DNA of 48,276 nucleotides from Caldifarciminota bacterium (lineage in GTDB: Bacteria > Hydrothermota > Tepidihabitantia > B3-TA06). The notes below the pieces were generated by a model. It did not search any database. It was not told where the DNA came from and saw only the letters and a list, made by a program, of their open reading frames with translations. The stretch is taken from assembly GCA_023128825.1 (NCBI GenBank), contig JAGMDF010000045.1, forward strand, positions 1 to 48,276, given 5' to 3'. Both the position numbers and the translations under genes were made by a program. This document shows, piece by piece, positions 1 to 8,944 of the stretch. Each line of letters opens with the position of its first letter. Positions within the stretch are counted from its first letter, which is position 1.

Positions 1-1
1 C

Positions 2-272
2 GACGTTCCTCAAAATCGTTACACCCGTCCCCGTCGTCCGCAGACCAACGGCAAGGCTGAGGCGTTCTGGAAGATATGGATGCGGTACGTATGGACAAAG
101 GAGGTTTATCTTGTGGGACGACTACCTAGTCCATGCCGAGAATATGCTTTATGGCTATAACCATCTTCGTCGGCATGGAGGTATAGGGTACTTGACGCCC
201 TATCAAAGGTTGTGTAATATCAGACAACTTAAACTAGACGAAGGCCAACATGAGACGCAGTTGGCTGCATAG
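2..272 (+). pseudogene. Transposase/integrase-core remnant (DDE, rve-type), frameshifted and 5'-truncated
   Basis: Frame 2 from base 2 reads RPRRPQTNGKAEAFWKI, the conserved end of an integrase core around the catalytic Glu (typical QTNGKxE of IS481/IS3-like elements). That frame stops near 167. The related C-terminal part (WDDYLVHAENMLYGYNHLRR, then HGGIGYLTPYQRL) is read in frame 3 and ends at the TAG at 270-272. A one-base frameshift between about 95 and 113 therefore separates the two halves. The 5' part lies beyond the window edge. It is probably a dead insertion-sequence relic; the exact IS family cannot be settled from this fragment. Confidence 0.75.
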
Positions 273-412
273 TACAAGTAAATCTAAGCATAACTTCTGA
301 AGGATTCATCAGACAACCCGACGATAAACCCTCTTTCGCGGTCAAGACAGCAGGTCGCCTTCCAGTGAGATAGATATGCTGACGACCGGGAGAGGCGATC
401 GGTTCACTGGAC

Positions 413-440
413 TTGACATTTTAATCCCTGCGGCTAAAGT
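413..440 (+). promoter_or_regulatory. Putative sigma70-type promoter for the 447-8220 operon
   Basis: Perfect -35 TTGACA (413-418), 16-bp spacer, weaker -10 TAAAGT (435-440). The -10 ends 6 nt before the ATG at 447 and no Shine-Dalgarno fits in between, so the mRNA would be leaderless or nearly so. Confidence 0.55.
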
Positions 441-446
441 CCTCTT

Positions 447-1649
447 ATGAGCGTTATCCTGCTTGGGATTCTGGCGTTCGTCCAGCCTGAGGACGAATCC
501 ACCTACTACGGGATGGACATGGACATAGCGGCGTTCTCGCGATACTGGGAGAAGGCATACGAGACCTCACCCTTTGGATTCAGGACATCTCAAGGGTGCC
601 ACGACATGAGACATTGGTACCAGATCTACGAAGCCAGGGCGGAGGCCACTTTAGCCGGTCCTTTCAGTTTGCGTTATCGTTTTTTCATGCTTCGAGACTA
701 CGAGACTTCCATAACCCAGCACCGGTTCGAGCCAACGATGCGTGTAGCGCGCGATCTCTATCTGCACCTGGTGGCGGTTCCTTCGTATTTCAAGAAGGAG
801 GACGAGGCGGGTATAGGTCTTGCATGGCGCAGGGATTTTACCGACTGGGTGGCCGTTTACGCGATAGCTCAGGGTTTCGATCACAACGTAAGTCTCATGT
901 ATACCCCTGCCGGCCCTAAGAACGACTCCTTCATGCAGATCCCTTACAGGTTCGAGGTTGATGCCCGAGGCGAGCTTGGGTGGATGCGTCTGCGGCTTCA
1001 TGCCGAGCTGGGCACCCGTTCTCAACAGAGGCTTTGCTGGCCTGACAGCGCCTTATACGAGTGGGAACGAGATCGGGACCGGAGCTCGGCGTGGGGAAGG
1101 ATCGAGCTGCAGCCCGTCAAGGATCTATGGGTAGGCACGCGGTTTGCCTGGCATCTCGACCGCACCGAGACCCGCTGGCATGCTCGGGGGGTCCTGACGG
1201 CCGATACGCTAATAGACCGCTACCTGAAGCCCTTCGTATCATTCTCCCCTACCGAGCGGCTTGAGCTTTCATGCACCCATCAGATATGGAGGATGAACCG
1301 TGATATGGATTCGGTATCCTACCGCCGCGACTACCACGTCCTTACGGCACTGATGAGCTGGAATCCATGGCCTGCTGTCGTTTTCGAGGCCGGGTATCAG
1401 CACTCGTGGCGCTACATCTACAACAACCACACACTGATCACCGAGCCTTACAGCGGCAGCCTCACCCAGTCCAGGCTGCTTTTGAATCTCGAGATGCGGT
1501 TCCGGTCCGGTTTTATGTTTACAATAAAGGAAGGAATCGAGATGGACGACTTCCCCAGGGGAACGTTCGAGTATCCGCACAACCATACCTACGTCTCCAT
1601 ACATATGCCTTTGGCCTTTTTCGATGAGCATGGACGCAGCGAGGACTAG
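447..1649 (+). CDS. Predicted outer-membrane beta-barrel protein, function unknown
   Basis: 400 residues. The N-terminus has a short hydrophobic stretch (VILLGILAFV) that could be a weak signal sequence. The rest is rich in Tyr, Trp, Arg and alternating polar/hydrophobic strands (for example YRFEVDARGELGWMRLRLHAEL and the later repeated strands ending in aromatic residues), the texture of a porin-like barrel. No catalytic motif is seen. It is the first gene of the operon and overlaps birA by 26 bp. The promoter at 413-440 puts the ATG at the probable transcription start. I do not recognise a named family; the barrel call is inference from composition. Confidence 0.6.
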   Translation: MSVILLGILAFVQPEDESTYYGMDMDIAAFSRYWEKAYETSPFGFRTSQGCHDMRHWYQIYEARAEATLAGPFSLRYRFFMLRDYETSITQHRFEPTMRVARDLYLHLVAVPSYFKKEDEAGIGLAWRRDFTDWVAVYAIAQGFDHNVSLMYTPAGPKNDSFMQIPYRFEVDARGELGWMRLRLHAELGTRSQQRLCWPDSALYEWERDRDRSSAWGRIELQPVKDLWVGTRFAWHLDRTETRWHARGVLTADTLIDRYLKPFVSFSPTERLELSCTHQIWRMNRDMDSVSYRRDYHVLTALMSWNPWPAVVFEAGYQHSWRYIYNNHTLITEPYSGSLTQSRLLLNLEMRFRSGFMFTIKEGIEMDDFPRGTFEYPHNHTYVSIHMPLAFFDEHGRSED

Positions 1650-2355
1650 TAAAGCCCTGGGGGGCTTACATGTAGAGTGTTACGGGGAGGTCACCTCAAC
1701 CCAGGACGCGGCTCGTGCCCTGCGTGTCCAGCCGCCCTATCTCGTTTGCGCTTCAGAGCAGAGTGCAGGCAAGGGCAGATTGGGAAGGTGCTGGCGATCG
1801 GACAGGGGAGGACTCTACTTTACCCTGGTCCTCCAGAGACCGGAACAGGACTGGGCGGTGCCTCTCGTATCTGCATACGCTTTATGGAAAGGGCTTTCCT
1901 CAAAGGTGTTGTCCCTCGAGATGAAGTGGCCGAACGATCTCTACGTGGAAGAAAAAAAGCTCGCCGGGGTTATGGTTGAAGGATGGGACGCCCGTCTGGG
2001 CGCAGGCGTGGGATTGAACGTGAACCAGCTAAGTTTTGAAGGCGACCTGGCCTCCTCTGCGGTCTCGCTGCGTATGCTCGCAGGTGCGGAGTTCGATCTT
2101 GAGGTCTTGCTTATCTCCATAGTTTCTGGTATGCTTAAGGCGATGGACGAGCTTAGCAACCATGGATTTCGATTCTTTCAGCCCGCGCTTCGCCGGGTTC
2201 TCCTGGAGGCCGACCAGCCGGTCAAGGTTATCCGGGATAACAGAACATACACCGGCCGTCTTCTTGACCTTGGGCCATCAGGCGAGGCGTTGGTTCAGAG
2301 CGCTGGGGGTGAGCTCTTCACCGTTCCTGCCCAGCACCTTCTTGAGGCGAGATGA
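1624..2355 (+). CDS. birA: Biotin--[acetyl-CoA-carboxylase] ligase
   Basis: Attaches biotin to carrier proteins through biotinyl-AMP. The 243 residues show the BPL/LplA catalytic fold: VTSTQDAAR near the N-terminus, the nucleotide loop GKGRLGRCW (about 49-57), KWPNDLY (about 99-105), KKLAG and a GVGLNVN segment. A C-terminal beta domain (about 195-243) matches the BPL C-domain. There is no N-terminal helix-turn-helix, so it is a class I ligase without repressor function. It overlaps the upstream barrel gene and shares an ATGA overlap with coaX. Confidence 0.92.
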   Translation: MSMDAARTSKALGGLHVECYGEVTSTQDAARALRVQPPYLVCASEQSAGKGRLGRCWRSDRGGLYFTLVLQRPEQDWAVPLVSAYALWKGLSSKVLSLEMKWPNDLYVEEKKLAGVMVEGWDARLGAGVGLNVNQLSFEGDLASSAVSLRMLAGAEFDLEVLLISIVSGMLKAMDELSNHGFRFFQPALRRVLLEADQPVKVIRDNRTYTGRLLDLGPSGEALVQSAGGELFTVPAQHLLEAR

Positions 2356-3122
2356 TAGTCCTGGTTGACGTAGGCAACTCGTTCACCAAGGTAGCCACCG
2401 CCGAGGGCACCCGCCTGACCTGGGCCGCGCGTCTGACCACGCATCCCGAGCGCACGCCGGATGAGATATTTATAGAACTCAAAGCCTTAGGCATCCAGGA
2501 GCCTCGGGACGCGGTGATATGCTCGGTGGTGCCTGCGCTTACCGGGCGGTTCGTTGAGATGTTCCGCAGCCGGTTCAACCTGGGGAGTCCTCTGGTCGTT
2601 ACACCCTATGTCAATACAGGCATAACCATCCTCTACCGCAACCTCTCCAATCTTGGTGCCGACCGTATCGCCAACGCGGTTGGTGCCTACTTCGATTACG
2701 GCAAGGACGTAGCTGTAGTGGACTTCGGTACGGCGACCACAATAGATTTCGTCACGAGCAAGGGTGAGTACCTTGGGGGTATCATAGCGCCCGGCCTGGA
2801 AGCCAGTCTGCATAATCTCATATCCAAAGCCCCGAAGCTTTTTGAGATCAAGCCTGAAAAGCCTTCCCGCTACGTTGGACGTTCAACCGAGGAGTGCCTG
2901 CAGTCGGGTTCCTATCTTCTGACTGTAGGGCTGATCGAGGCGGTGCGGGCCGCGGTCAGAAGGGAAACGAAGATAGACTTTACCTTTATCGCCACCGGCG
3001 GACTGGCCGATCGCTTTGCCCCGTTCGCAAACGCCATAGAACTCGTGGACCGCGACCTTACCCTCAAGGGATGCCTGCATCTGTACCGGTTGAATAAAGG
3101 GGAGGGGGATGATCAAGCTTGA
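2352..3122 (+). CDS. coaX: Type III pantothenate kinase
   Basis: Phosphorylates pantothenate, the first step of CoA synthesis. The 256-residue protein has the ASKHA-fold signatures of CoaX: the phosphate loop VDVGNSFTK at 5-13, GADRIANAVGA in the middle, VVDFGTATTIDF and the GGIIAPGL segment. Its length is normal for the family. The start overlaps the birA stop (ATGA) and the end overlaps tsaE by 14 bp, so translation is coupled. Confidence 0.93.
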   Translation: MIVLVDVGNSFTKVATAEGTRLTWAARLTTHPERTPDEIFIELKALGIQEPRDAVICSVVPALTGRFVEMFRSRFNLGSPLVVTPYVNTGITILYRNLSNLGADRIANAVGAYFDYGKDVAVVDFGTATTIDFVTSKGEYLGGIIAPGLEASLHNLISKAPKLFEIKPEKPSRYVGRSTEECLQSGSYLLTVGLIEAVRAAVRRETKIDFTFIATGGLADRFAPFANAIELVDRDLTLKGCLHLYRLNKGEGDDQA

Positions 3123-3543
3123 GACCAAAAGTCCTGCAGAGACCTATAACCTCGGCAGGCGCATAGCCCGGGGTATCCGGTCAGGGGACGTGCTTGCCTT
3201 CAAGGGGGAGCTGGGCTCAGGAAAGACCACCCTTATCCAGGGAATCATCGAGGGGCTTGGGGTTGCAGAAAGGGTGCAGAGCCCCTCCTTTGTTCTGGTT
3301 CGCACCTACCACGCTGATTTCGAGATAAAACACGTTGATCTCTACCGGCTCGATCCGCAGGGCGTAGACGGCCTGCACCTTGAGGAGATCTACAGCGAAG
3401 ACGGTGTGATGCTTGTCGAGTGGTCAGATCACGCCGGCTGGCTGCCAGGACGGGTAAGTTTTTTAGAGATATGTTTCTCGCCGGAAAACCAAAATCATCG
3501 CCGGATAACCGTCAGCGGCCCTATCCAGAAGAGGCTTGCGTGA
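3109..3543 (+). CDS. tsaE: tRNA threonylcarbamoyladenosine biosynthesis ATPase TsaE
   Basis: P-loop ATPase that works with TsaB and TsaD to make t6A37 in ANN-decoding tRNAs. The Walker A FKGELGSGKTTL lies at about 35-46. Then come the family-typical VQSPSFVLVRTY and the HVDLYRLD segment. Its 144 residues are normal. It overlaps coaX by 14 bp and overlaps the GTG start of tsaB (GTGA). Confidence 0.93.
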   Translation: MIKLETKSPAETYNLGRRIARGIRSGDVLAFKGELGSGKTTLIQGIIEGLGVAERVQSPSFVLVRTYHADFEIKHVDLYRLDPQGVDGLHLEEIYSEDGVMLVEWSDHAGWLPGRVSFLEICFSPENQNHRRITVSGPIQKRLA

Positions 3544-4229
3544 GCGACCTGCTTTTGGCAATCGAGGCGTCTTCCAGCTGGACGGGCGCGGCGCTGGCCC
3601 GGGGCTGCAAAATCCTTGCCGAGCACAGTGTTGAGAGCATCTCAAGGCACAACGAGGTGCTTGCAGGGTTGATCCAGGAAGTCATGAGGGAAGCGGGTAA
3701 GGATTTTACCGATCTCTCGCTCCTTGCCTGCTCGATCGGCCCGGGTTCGTTCACCGCCCTGCGCATCGGCCTGCTTTTTGCCAAAGGGATAGCTTTTGCT
3801 CATTCCTTGAAGATCGTTCCCGTTATGACGCTCGACGTGCTCAACGCGAGCCTGTGTGTCGAAGACGAGACCGAGTTTCGTTTGCCGGTGCTCGATGCGT
3901 ACAAGAGCGAGGTGTTTACCGCGCTCTACAAGGGATCGAAGAGAGCCAGCGAACCGGTAATCGTTGATCCAGCGTTCATCGCTTCCCTTGCGGGAAGCCC
4001 TGTGCACACAGAGCCTGTGAGGGTCTTCGGTCCTGCAAGTCTGAAATACGAAGAGTCTTTAAGAGCCTCCCTTGGGGAACGCCTACATATGCCTGAAAAT
4101 CCTCAGATCGCTCCCACCCCTTCGGCACTTGCCCGGCTTGCATGCGAGCGGCGCGAAGATGCCTGCGATCCGGCCGATCTTGAACCATTCTACCTGCGAA
4201 TGCCGGATGCAAAGAAGCCTAAATCTTAG
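3540..4229 (+). CDS. tsaB: tRNA threonylcarbamoyladenosine biosynthesis protein TsaB
   Basis: Scaffold partner of TsaD in t6A synthesis. I choose the GTG at 3540, which overlaps the tsaE stop as GTGA and gives MSDLLLAIEASSSWTGAAL, the expected N-terminus. A longer open frame from 3420 only reads through tsaE. RHNEVL, the SIGPGSFTALRIGL loop and the following KGIAF segment are diagnostic. About 229 residues. The N-terminal lobe is well conserved and the C-terminal half is divergent, as usual. TsaD is not in the window. Confidence 0.92.
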   Translation: MSDLLLAIEASSSWTGAALARGCKILAEHSVESISRHNEVLAGLIQEVMREAGKDFTDLSLLACSIGPGSFTALRIGLLFAKGIAFAHSLKIVPVMTLDVLNASLCVEDETEFRLPVLDAYKSEVFTALYKGSKRASEPVIVDPAFIASLAGSPVHTEPVRVFGPASLKYEESLRASLGERLHMPENPQIAPTPSALARLACERREDACDPADLEPFYLRMPDAKKPKS

Positions 4230-4686
4230 AGCCATGAAGGCGGTTGATCTTGGAAGGGTCTCGGAGATAGAGCGGGAGTCATTCAAAGCCCCGTGGTCGA
4301 AGCAGATGATCAAGGAGTTATGCGGGTTGGAAAACGCCGTCTGTCTTGTGCTTGATGTTGACGACGTTGTTCAAGGTTATGTATCCGCCAGGATAGAAAG
4401 CGATGAGATACCCATCCTTCACGTAGTGAATCTGGCGGTCGCGCCCGCGTTAAGAAGACAGGGATACGGCAAGATGCTGCTTGCAGGGATACTCAAACAG
4501 GGCCGCGATGCCGGATGCGAGTGGAGCTATCTTGAGGTTCACACCACCAATCCGGCCGCGATTCGTTTGTACCAGAAAGCCGGTTTTAAGATATTTCGTA
4601 AGCGGTCGCATTACTACGAGGCCGGCTCGGACGCCTACGAGATGGGAGCCGCAATCGAAGAAGCTCTAAAATCCTTAGGGAGGTAA
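4207..4686 (+). CDS. rimI: Ribosomal-protein-alanine N-acetyltransferase (RimI-type GNAT)
   Basis: GNAT acetyltransferase, often next to tsaB. I choose the ATG at 4207 (MQRSLNLRAMKAVDL), 23 bp inside tsaB, because family alignment starts there; an upstream ATG at 4072 would lie deep in tsaB. Visible motifs are IERESFKAPWS, the acetyl-CoA loop LAVAPALRRQGYGKMLL (R/QxxGxG/A) and LEVHTTNPAAIRLYQKAGF. 159 residues, normal for RimI. The natural substrate is inferred from the family. Confidence 0.88.
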   Translation: MQRSLNLRAMKAVDLGRVSEIERESFKAPWSKQMIKELCGLENAVCLVLDVDDVVQGYVSARIESDEIPILHVVNLAVAPALRRQGYGKMLLAGILKQGRDAGCEWSYLEVHTTNPAAIRLYQKAGFKIFRKRSHYYEAGSDAYEMGAAIEEALKSLGR

Positions 4687-4688
4687 GA

Positions 4689-5600
4689 ATGCCCGTGACT
4701 CTTTCTGAGAGCCTGGCAAAGTTGAAGATGGACGATCCTCTGTTCGTTCGCAACCTGACCATCTACCCTCTATCAAACGGCGGGGGCAGTTCGAGGAAAG
4801 TCGTTACCCTTGCCGAGGCCATGGACGCCGGCACGGTGGATATCAGCGAGCTTGAGGCCCCTGCGGTCGAGGAGATCATCCTCGACAACCAGGCAGATGA
4901 GCCTTTGTTCCTGCTCGACGGCGAGGAGATATTCGGCGCCCAGCAGGCAAGGGTTACGACCACCGCTGCTCTTATAGATGCTCGAACCTCTGTCCCTGTA
5001 CCCGTAGCGTGTATAGAGGAGGGCCGCTGGGGCGGTTCAAGCTCCTTCGAGGGTTCGTTCACCTCGACCCACCCCAGATTGCGCTCCATCATCTGCCGGG
5101 GGGTGAACTCCTCGCTCAAATCAAAACAGAGCTTCCGCGCACCCCAGCGACTTATCTGGGACGAGGTCACCCGCAAGCTCACCTCGCTTAAGGTCTCCTC
5201 AGCCACCTCCTCCTTTCACGATCTTGCAACCACCCTTGCAGATGAGACCGCGCGCTACGCGCTTGATGCAGAAGAACTTGCAGGTGCTCAGGGGATGATC
5301 GTTGCCGCTGGCAAGGATATACTCGGTCTTGAGTATGCATCCGACGCAGATCTCTTCAAAAGGCTCACCCCCCGGCTGCTTCAAGGATACGCGCTTGACG
5401 CGCTCGAACGCCGTTCGGTGGGCAATCCAGCTTCCCGAAGGGAACTGGACAGGTTTCTTGATAGAATCTCGAGCCTTGAACCCTCACGCTACCCTGGTGT
5501 GTCCCTTGGCCAGGACTGGCGGTTTGAGGACCGAAGATTGGTTGGCCGCGCCCTTGTCACTGACGACGTGATACTCCAGGCCTCGTTCTTCCCGTGCTAA
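4689..5600 (+). CDS. ARPP-1 family (DUF6569-like) protein
   Basis: 303 residues, no signal peptide. The central stretch (PLFLLDGEEIFGAQQARVTTTAALI, then SVPVPVACIEEGRWGG) is what I know from the ARPP-1 domain, a family named for genomic association with ARG and rhodanese-phosphatase proteins; its biochemical function is unknown. It starts 2 nt after rimI with GGGAGG upstream and ends one base before the start of the kinase-helicase gene, so the two are almost certainly co-translated. That is the most informative clue to its role. Confidence 0.75.
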   Translation: MPVTLSESLAKLKMDDPLFVRNLTIYPLSNGGGSSRKVVTLAEAMDAGTVDISELEAPAVEEIILDNQADEPLFLLDGEEIFGAQQARVTTTAALIDARTSVPVPVACIEEGRWGGSSSFEGSFTSTHPRLRSIICRGVNSSLKSKQSFRAPQRLIWDEVTRKLTSLKVSSATSSFHDLATTLADETARYALDAEELAGAQGMIVAAGKDILGLEYASDADLFKRLTPRLLQGYALDALERRSVGNPASRRELDRFLDRISSLEPSRYPGVSLGQDWRFEDRRLVGRALVTDDVILQASFFPC

Positions 5601-5601
5601 A

Positions 5602-8220
5602 TTGATCAGACAGACCCTTGGCAAGTACCGAATCCTGCGCTGGCTCGGCGGCGGCCAGTTCGGTGACGTTTACTTAGCGCACGACACGATCCTCGGCATG
5701 GATTTCGCGCTCAAGGTCTCGCGCATGAGGGCTTCAGACATCCAGATGCTCAAGGACGAGGCGCGGCTCCTGGCCGGGCTCACACACCCGAACATCGTTC
5801 GCTTCTACTCGGTGGACCGGATGGAGGGGAAGTTCGTCCTGGTTGCCGAGTACGTGCACGGGGAAAGCCTGCGAGACAGGCTCCAAGAGGGACGAGTGGA
5901 CATCACCGAGGCGTTGCGTATCGCAAGGCAGGTGCTTTCCGCACTGGACTATGCACATGCAAAGGGTGTTATCCACCGCGACCTCAAACCTGAAAACATA
6001 CTTCTTACAGAGAATGGGGAGGTGAAGGTCGCGGACTTCGGTCTGGCCAGGTTTCTTAAGAAAGGCTCGCTTGCCGCGTCGGTGGCTGGCACACCTTTCT
6101 ACATGTCCCCGGAGGCGTGGTCAGGCAGGTTCATGCCGCAATCCGATCTTTTCAGTACAGGCGTTATCCTCTACGAGATGCTTACCGGTGTCCTTCCCTT
6201 TCAGGGAGCCAACTACGAGGAGCTCCGCACGAAGCTCATGAATGAAGCACCCACCGATCCGTCGCGCCTGCGGCCTGAAATCCCCAAAACGATCACCGAC
6301 ACCATCCTCTCTCTTTTGGCCAAGGACGCCGAGGCCAGGCCGCAGGACGCCGGAGAGGTGCTAGGTGCTCTGGAGACCCGCGGTCGCAGGATCGTCCTTC
6401 CCGGCGTATCCGCCAAGAAAGCGCCGGTTGAGGGAGTAACACTCACCGCTGAGCAGCGCGATATCGTTGAATCAGCCGAAAACCGGTTGCTGGTGGTGGG
6501 AGCGGCGGGGACTGGGAAGACCACCTTGCTGGTTCAACGAGCCTGTCATCTCACGAGACAAAATATCTCTCCGGACAAGCTTCTCTTTCTTGCCTTCTCG
6601 CGCAGGGCGGCTGAGGAGATACGGACGCGGCTGGAGAGGCTGCTTTGCAGAAGCCTGCCCGACGTGTGGATAGAGACCGTCCACTCGTTCGGCTGGCGCC
6701 TCCTGCGCATCGAAGGATGGAGGCTTGACCTTGCCCCGGAGTTCAAGACGGTGAGTCCAGAGGAGATACTTAATATCCTTGCAAAGAAATGGGGGAAGAA
6801 CCGTGCGAGGGCCCTTGCCCGGAGCCTTGCCGACCTCAGGCTCGAAGGCGAAACCCTTGAGGATTATCCTGCTCGGACACCTTCAGAGAAGCAGATTCGC
6901 GATTTCTGGCAGGACTACGAACAAGCCAAGAAAGATGCCGACGCGGTTGATTTCGACGATCTTTTGATCAATACCGTCGGTTTGCTTGAACGTGATGCCG
7001 AGCTTCGGGATAGATGGCGTTCCAGGTTCCTCCACATATTAGCGGATGAGCTGCAGGATCTGCATCCTTTGCAGTTCAGGCTGCTGCGTTTGATATGCGG
7101 TCCGGATACCGGCCTTTTTCTTACGGGCGACGCGGCCCAGTCCATCTACGGCTGGCGCGGTGCAGACCCAAGGTTGATAGAGGCCGCGGCAAAGGTGTTC
7201 GCACCCATCGAGCGCCACGAGCTCAACGCCTCATTCAGGATTGGGAGCGAACTCATTAAGATAGCAGGGAACCTGATGTCCGGCTCCGAGTATTCCTCAG
7301 GGGTTCCGCATCTTTCCCTTGCAAAACAGTCCGGGCGATTCGAGTTCTACAAGGCCAGTGGTGTGGCGGACGAGGCGCGTTTCGTTGTCGAACGCATCAA
7401 GAGTCTTGTTCAGGAAAAAGGCTACAGGCCCTCCGATTTCGGCGTGCTCTACCGGGTAAACTCCTACTCGCGGGCGTTCGAGGAGGCGCTTGCCGCGGAG
7501 CGCATCCCTGCGAGCGTGATCGGCTCAGAGCCTTTCTACGAGCGCGAGGAGGTGCGCTGTTTGTTGGATATTCTTAAATCACTGCGTGAACGCTCGTTTG
7601 CCGGCTCCATTCCGGCCTGGCAGTGGCTCCTGTCGCTGAAACCACAGACGAACCCTCTGATTGTCGAGGAGGGTCTCCTTAGGCTCTCGCCGGATGCCAA
7701 GACCCGTTCGCGCCGTTCGATCGAGCGGTTCTTCGCATCTATCGCCGAGTGGGGTAAGCGAGCCGATGATGTTAGTCCTTCTGACCTGCTTGAGTTCATC
7801 GCCGGCAGCAAGGTCGCCGCCAAGAGGTTTTCCTCTTCTCAAGCATCGGAAGCCCTCGACGAACTCAAGGAAGCCTCGGCACGATTCCGCAAGGGTGAAC
7901 TCGGTTTGTTCCTCGATCACCTGGCACTTCTGGAGGATCTGGAGCTTGCCCAGTGGTCGAGGGATGCGGTCAAGCTCTTATCGATCCACTCCGCCAAGGG
8001 ACTGGAGTTCAAGGTAATCTTCCTGGTTGGTTTAGCGGAGGGTCTTTTTCCCCTTACCCGCAGCCTTGCCGACCCGGAGGCGCTTGAGGAGGAGAGGCGT
8101 CTGTGCTACGTGGCCATAACGCGCTCGCTTGCCGAGCTTTACGTGTCCGTGCCCGCCCGCCGGTTTCGTCAGCCCACAAGGCCTTCCCGGTTTCTTTTAC
8201 AGATGCTGGGTCTTTTGTAG
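5602..8220 (+). CDS. Ser/Thr protein kinase fused to UvrD/PcrA-type SF1 helicase
   Basis: 872 residues in two parts. Residues 9-270 form a complete Hanks-type kinase: glycine loop GGGQFGDVY (16-24), Lys38, HRDLKPEN (125-132), DFG (145-147) and SPEAWSG. Residues about 285-872 form a UvrD-like helicase: Walker A GAAGTGKTTLL (about 299-309), TVHSFGWRLL, motif II ADELQD, GDAAQSIYGWRGAD, SFRIGSE, SIHSAKGLEF and CYVAITRS. All key kinase and helicase residues appear present. The helicase half is shorter than stand-alone UvrD and lacks the C-terminal tail. No transmembrane or PASTA segment is visible. The start is TTG at 5602, one base after the ARPP-1 stop; no better start exists in frame. A role in DNA repair or conflict under phospho-control is inference. 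Confidence 0.9.
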   Translation: MIRQTLGKYRILRWLGGGQFGDVYLAHDTILGMDFALKVSRMRASDIQMLKDEARLLAGLTHPNIVRFYSVDRMEGKFVLVAEYVHGESLRDRLQEGRVDITEALRIARQVLSALDYAHAKGVIHRDLKPENILLTENGEVKVADFGLARFLKKGSLAASVAGTPFYMSPEAWSGRFMPQSDLFSTGVILYEMLTGVLPFQGANYEELRTKLMNEAPTDPSRLRPEIPKTITDTILSLLAKDAEARPQDAGEVLGALETRGRRIVLPGVSAKKAPVEGVTLTAEQRDIVESAENRLLVVGAAGTGKTTLLVQRACHLTRQNISPDKLLFLAFSRRAAEEIRTRLERLLCRSLPDVWIETVHSFGWRLLRIEGWRLDLAPEFKTVSPEEILNILAKKWGKNRARALARSLADLRLEGETLEDYPARTPSEKQIRDFWQDYEQAKKDADAVDFDDLLINTVGLLERDAELRDRWRSRFLHILADELQDLHPLQFRLLRLICGPDTGLFLTGDAAQSIYGWRGADPRLIEAAAKVFAPIERHELNASFRIGSELIKIAGNLMSGSEYSSGVPHLSLAKQSGRFEFYKASGVADEARFVVERIKSLVQEKGYRPSDFGVLYRVNSYSRAFEEALAAERIPASVIGSEPFYEREEVRCLLDILKSLRERSFAGSIPAWQWLLSLKPQTNPLIVEEGLLRLSPDAKTRSRRSIERFFASIAEWGKRADDVSPSDLLEFIAGSKVAAKRFSSSQASEALDELKEASARFRKGELGLFLDHLALLEDLELAQWSRDAVKLLSIHSAKGLEFKVIFLVGLAEGLFPLTRSLADPEALEEERRLCYVAITRSLAELYVSVPARRFRQPTRPSRFLLQMLGLL

Positions 8221-8268
8221 AGTGTTTTCCCGGACACCGGGGTTGCCGCGAAAAAAGGCGGCTGAGTC

Positions 8269-8296
8269 TTGACAACGTTGGCCTGGTGACTATACT
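8269..8296 (+). promoter_or_regulatory. Promoter of the exbB-exbD-exbD-tonB operon
   Basis: TTGACA (8269-8274), 16-bp spacer, TATACT (8291-8296). A strong AAAGGAGG Shine-Dalgarno follows at 8303-8310, 4 nt before the ATG at 8315. Confidence 0.8.
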
Positions 8297-8314
8297 CAAT
8301 CCAAAGGAGGCTCG

Positions 8315-8935
8315 ATGATCGAACTCTTCCAACAAGGCAAGGCCATGATGTGGCCGTTGCTTGCAGTTTTCTTACTCGGACTGGCTTTTATCATAGAACG
8401 GTTTATAACCCTTCTCATCAAGGCACGTCTGAACCCCATGAAGTTCATGGATCAACTTACCGATGCTGTGGATTCAGGTGGAGTAGATGCCGGACGTGAG
8501 CTTTGCGATGCGACGCCTCAGCCGGTCGCCAAGATACTTGGCGCCGGACTGGCCAAGGTCAAGATGGGTCGTGAGTTTGTTGAGGAAGGTATTGCAGCCG
8601 CCGGTGCTGTAGAGCTGGCTTTTCTCGATCGCGGGATGCTCTGGATAGCCATGGCATCTACCCTGGCTCCGATCCTTGGGTTTCTTGGAACCGTTACCGG
8701 CATGATCGGCGCCTTCGCGGCTGTCGCGTTGGCCGGTGAGGTTGAACCTACCATCGTGGCCAGTGGTATCTCCGAGGCGCTTATAACCACCGCTACCGGT
8801 CTTGCTATCGCCGCACCCATGGTGCTTTTTCACACCCTTTTTACCTCGATGATAGACCGTTACTCTCGAGATATGGAGCAGGCGGCCAGCTCGCTTGTTG
8901 ATCATCTATTAGAGAAGGGGATCCTGAAGGGTTAA
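8315..8935 (+). CDS. exbB: MotA/TolQ/ExbB proton channel family protein
   Basis: Inner-membrane proton-channel subunit that powers TonB. 206 residues with three predicted membrane segments (about 12-32, 108-130 and 150-172). The TolQ/ExbB core is visible as MASTLAPILGFLGTVTGMIGAF, followed by ISEALITTATGLAIAAPMVLFH with the conserved Thr/Ala-rich channel helix. First gene of a four-gene set with exbD, exbD and tonB. Confidence 0.92.
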   Translation: MIELFQQGKAMMWPLLAVFLLGLAFIIERFITLLIKARLNPMKFMDQLTDAVDSGGVDAGRELCDATPQPVAKILGAGLAKVKMGREFVEEGIAAAGAVELAFLDRGMLWIAMASTLAPILGFLGTVTGMIGAFAAVALAGEVEPTIVASGISEALITTATGLAIAAPMVLFHTLFTSMIDRYSRDMEQAASSLVDHLLEKGILKG

Positions 8936-8944
8936 GAAGGGGTT

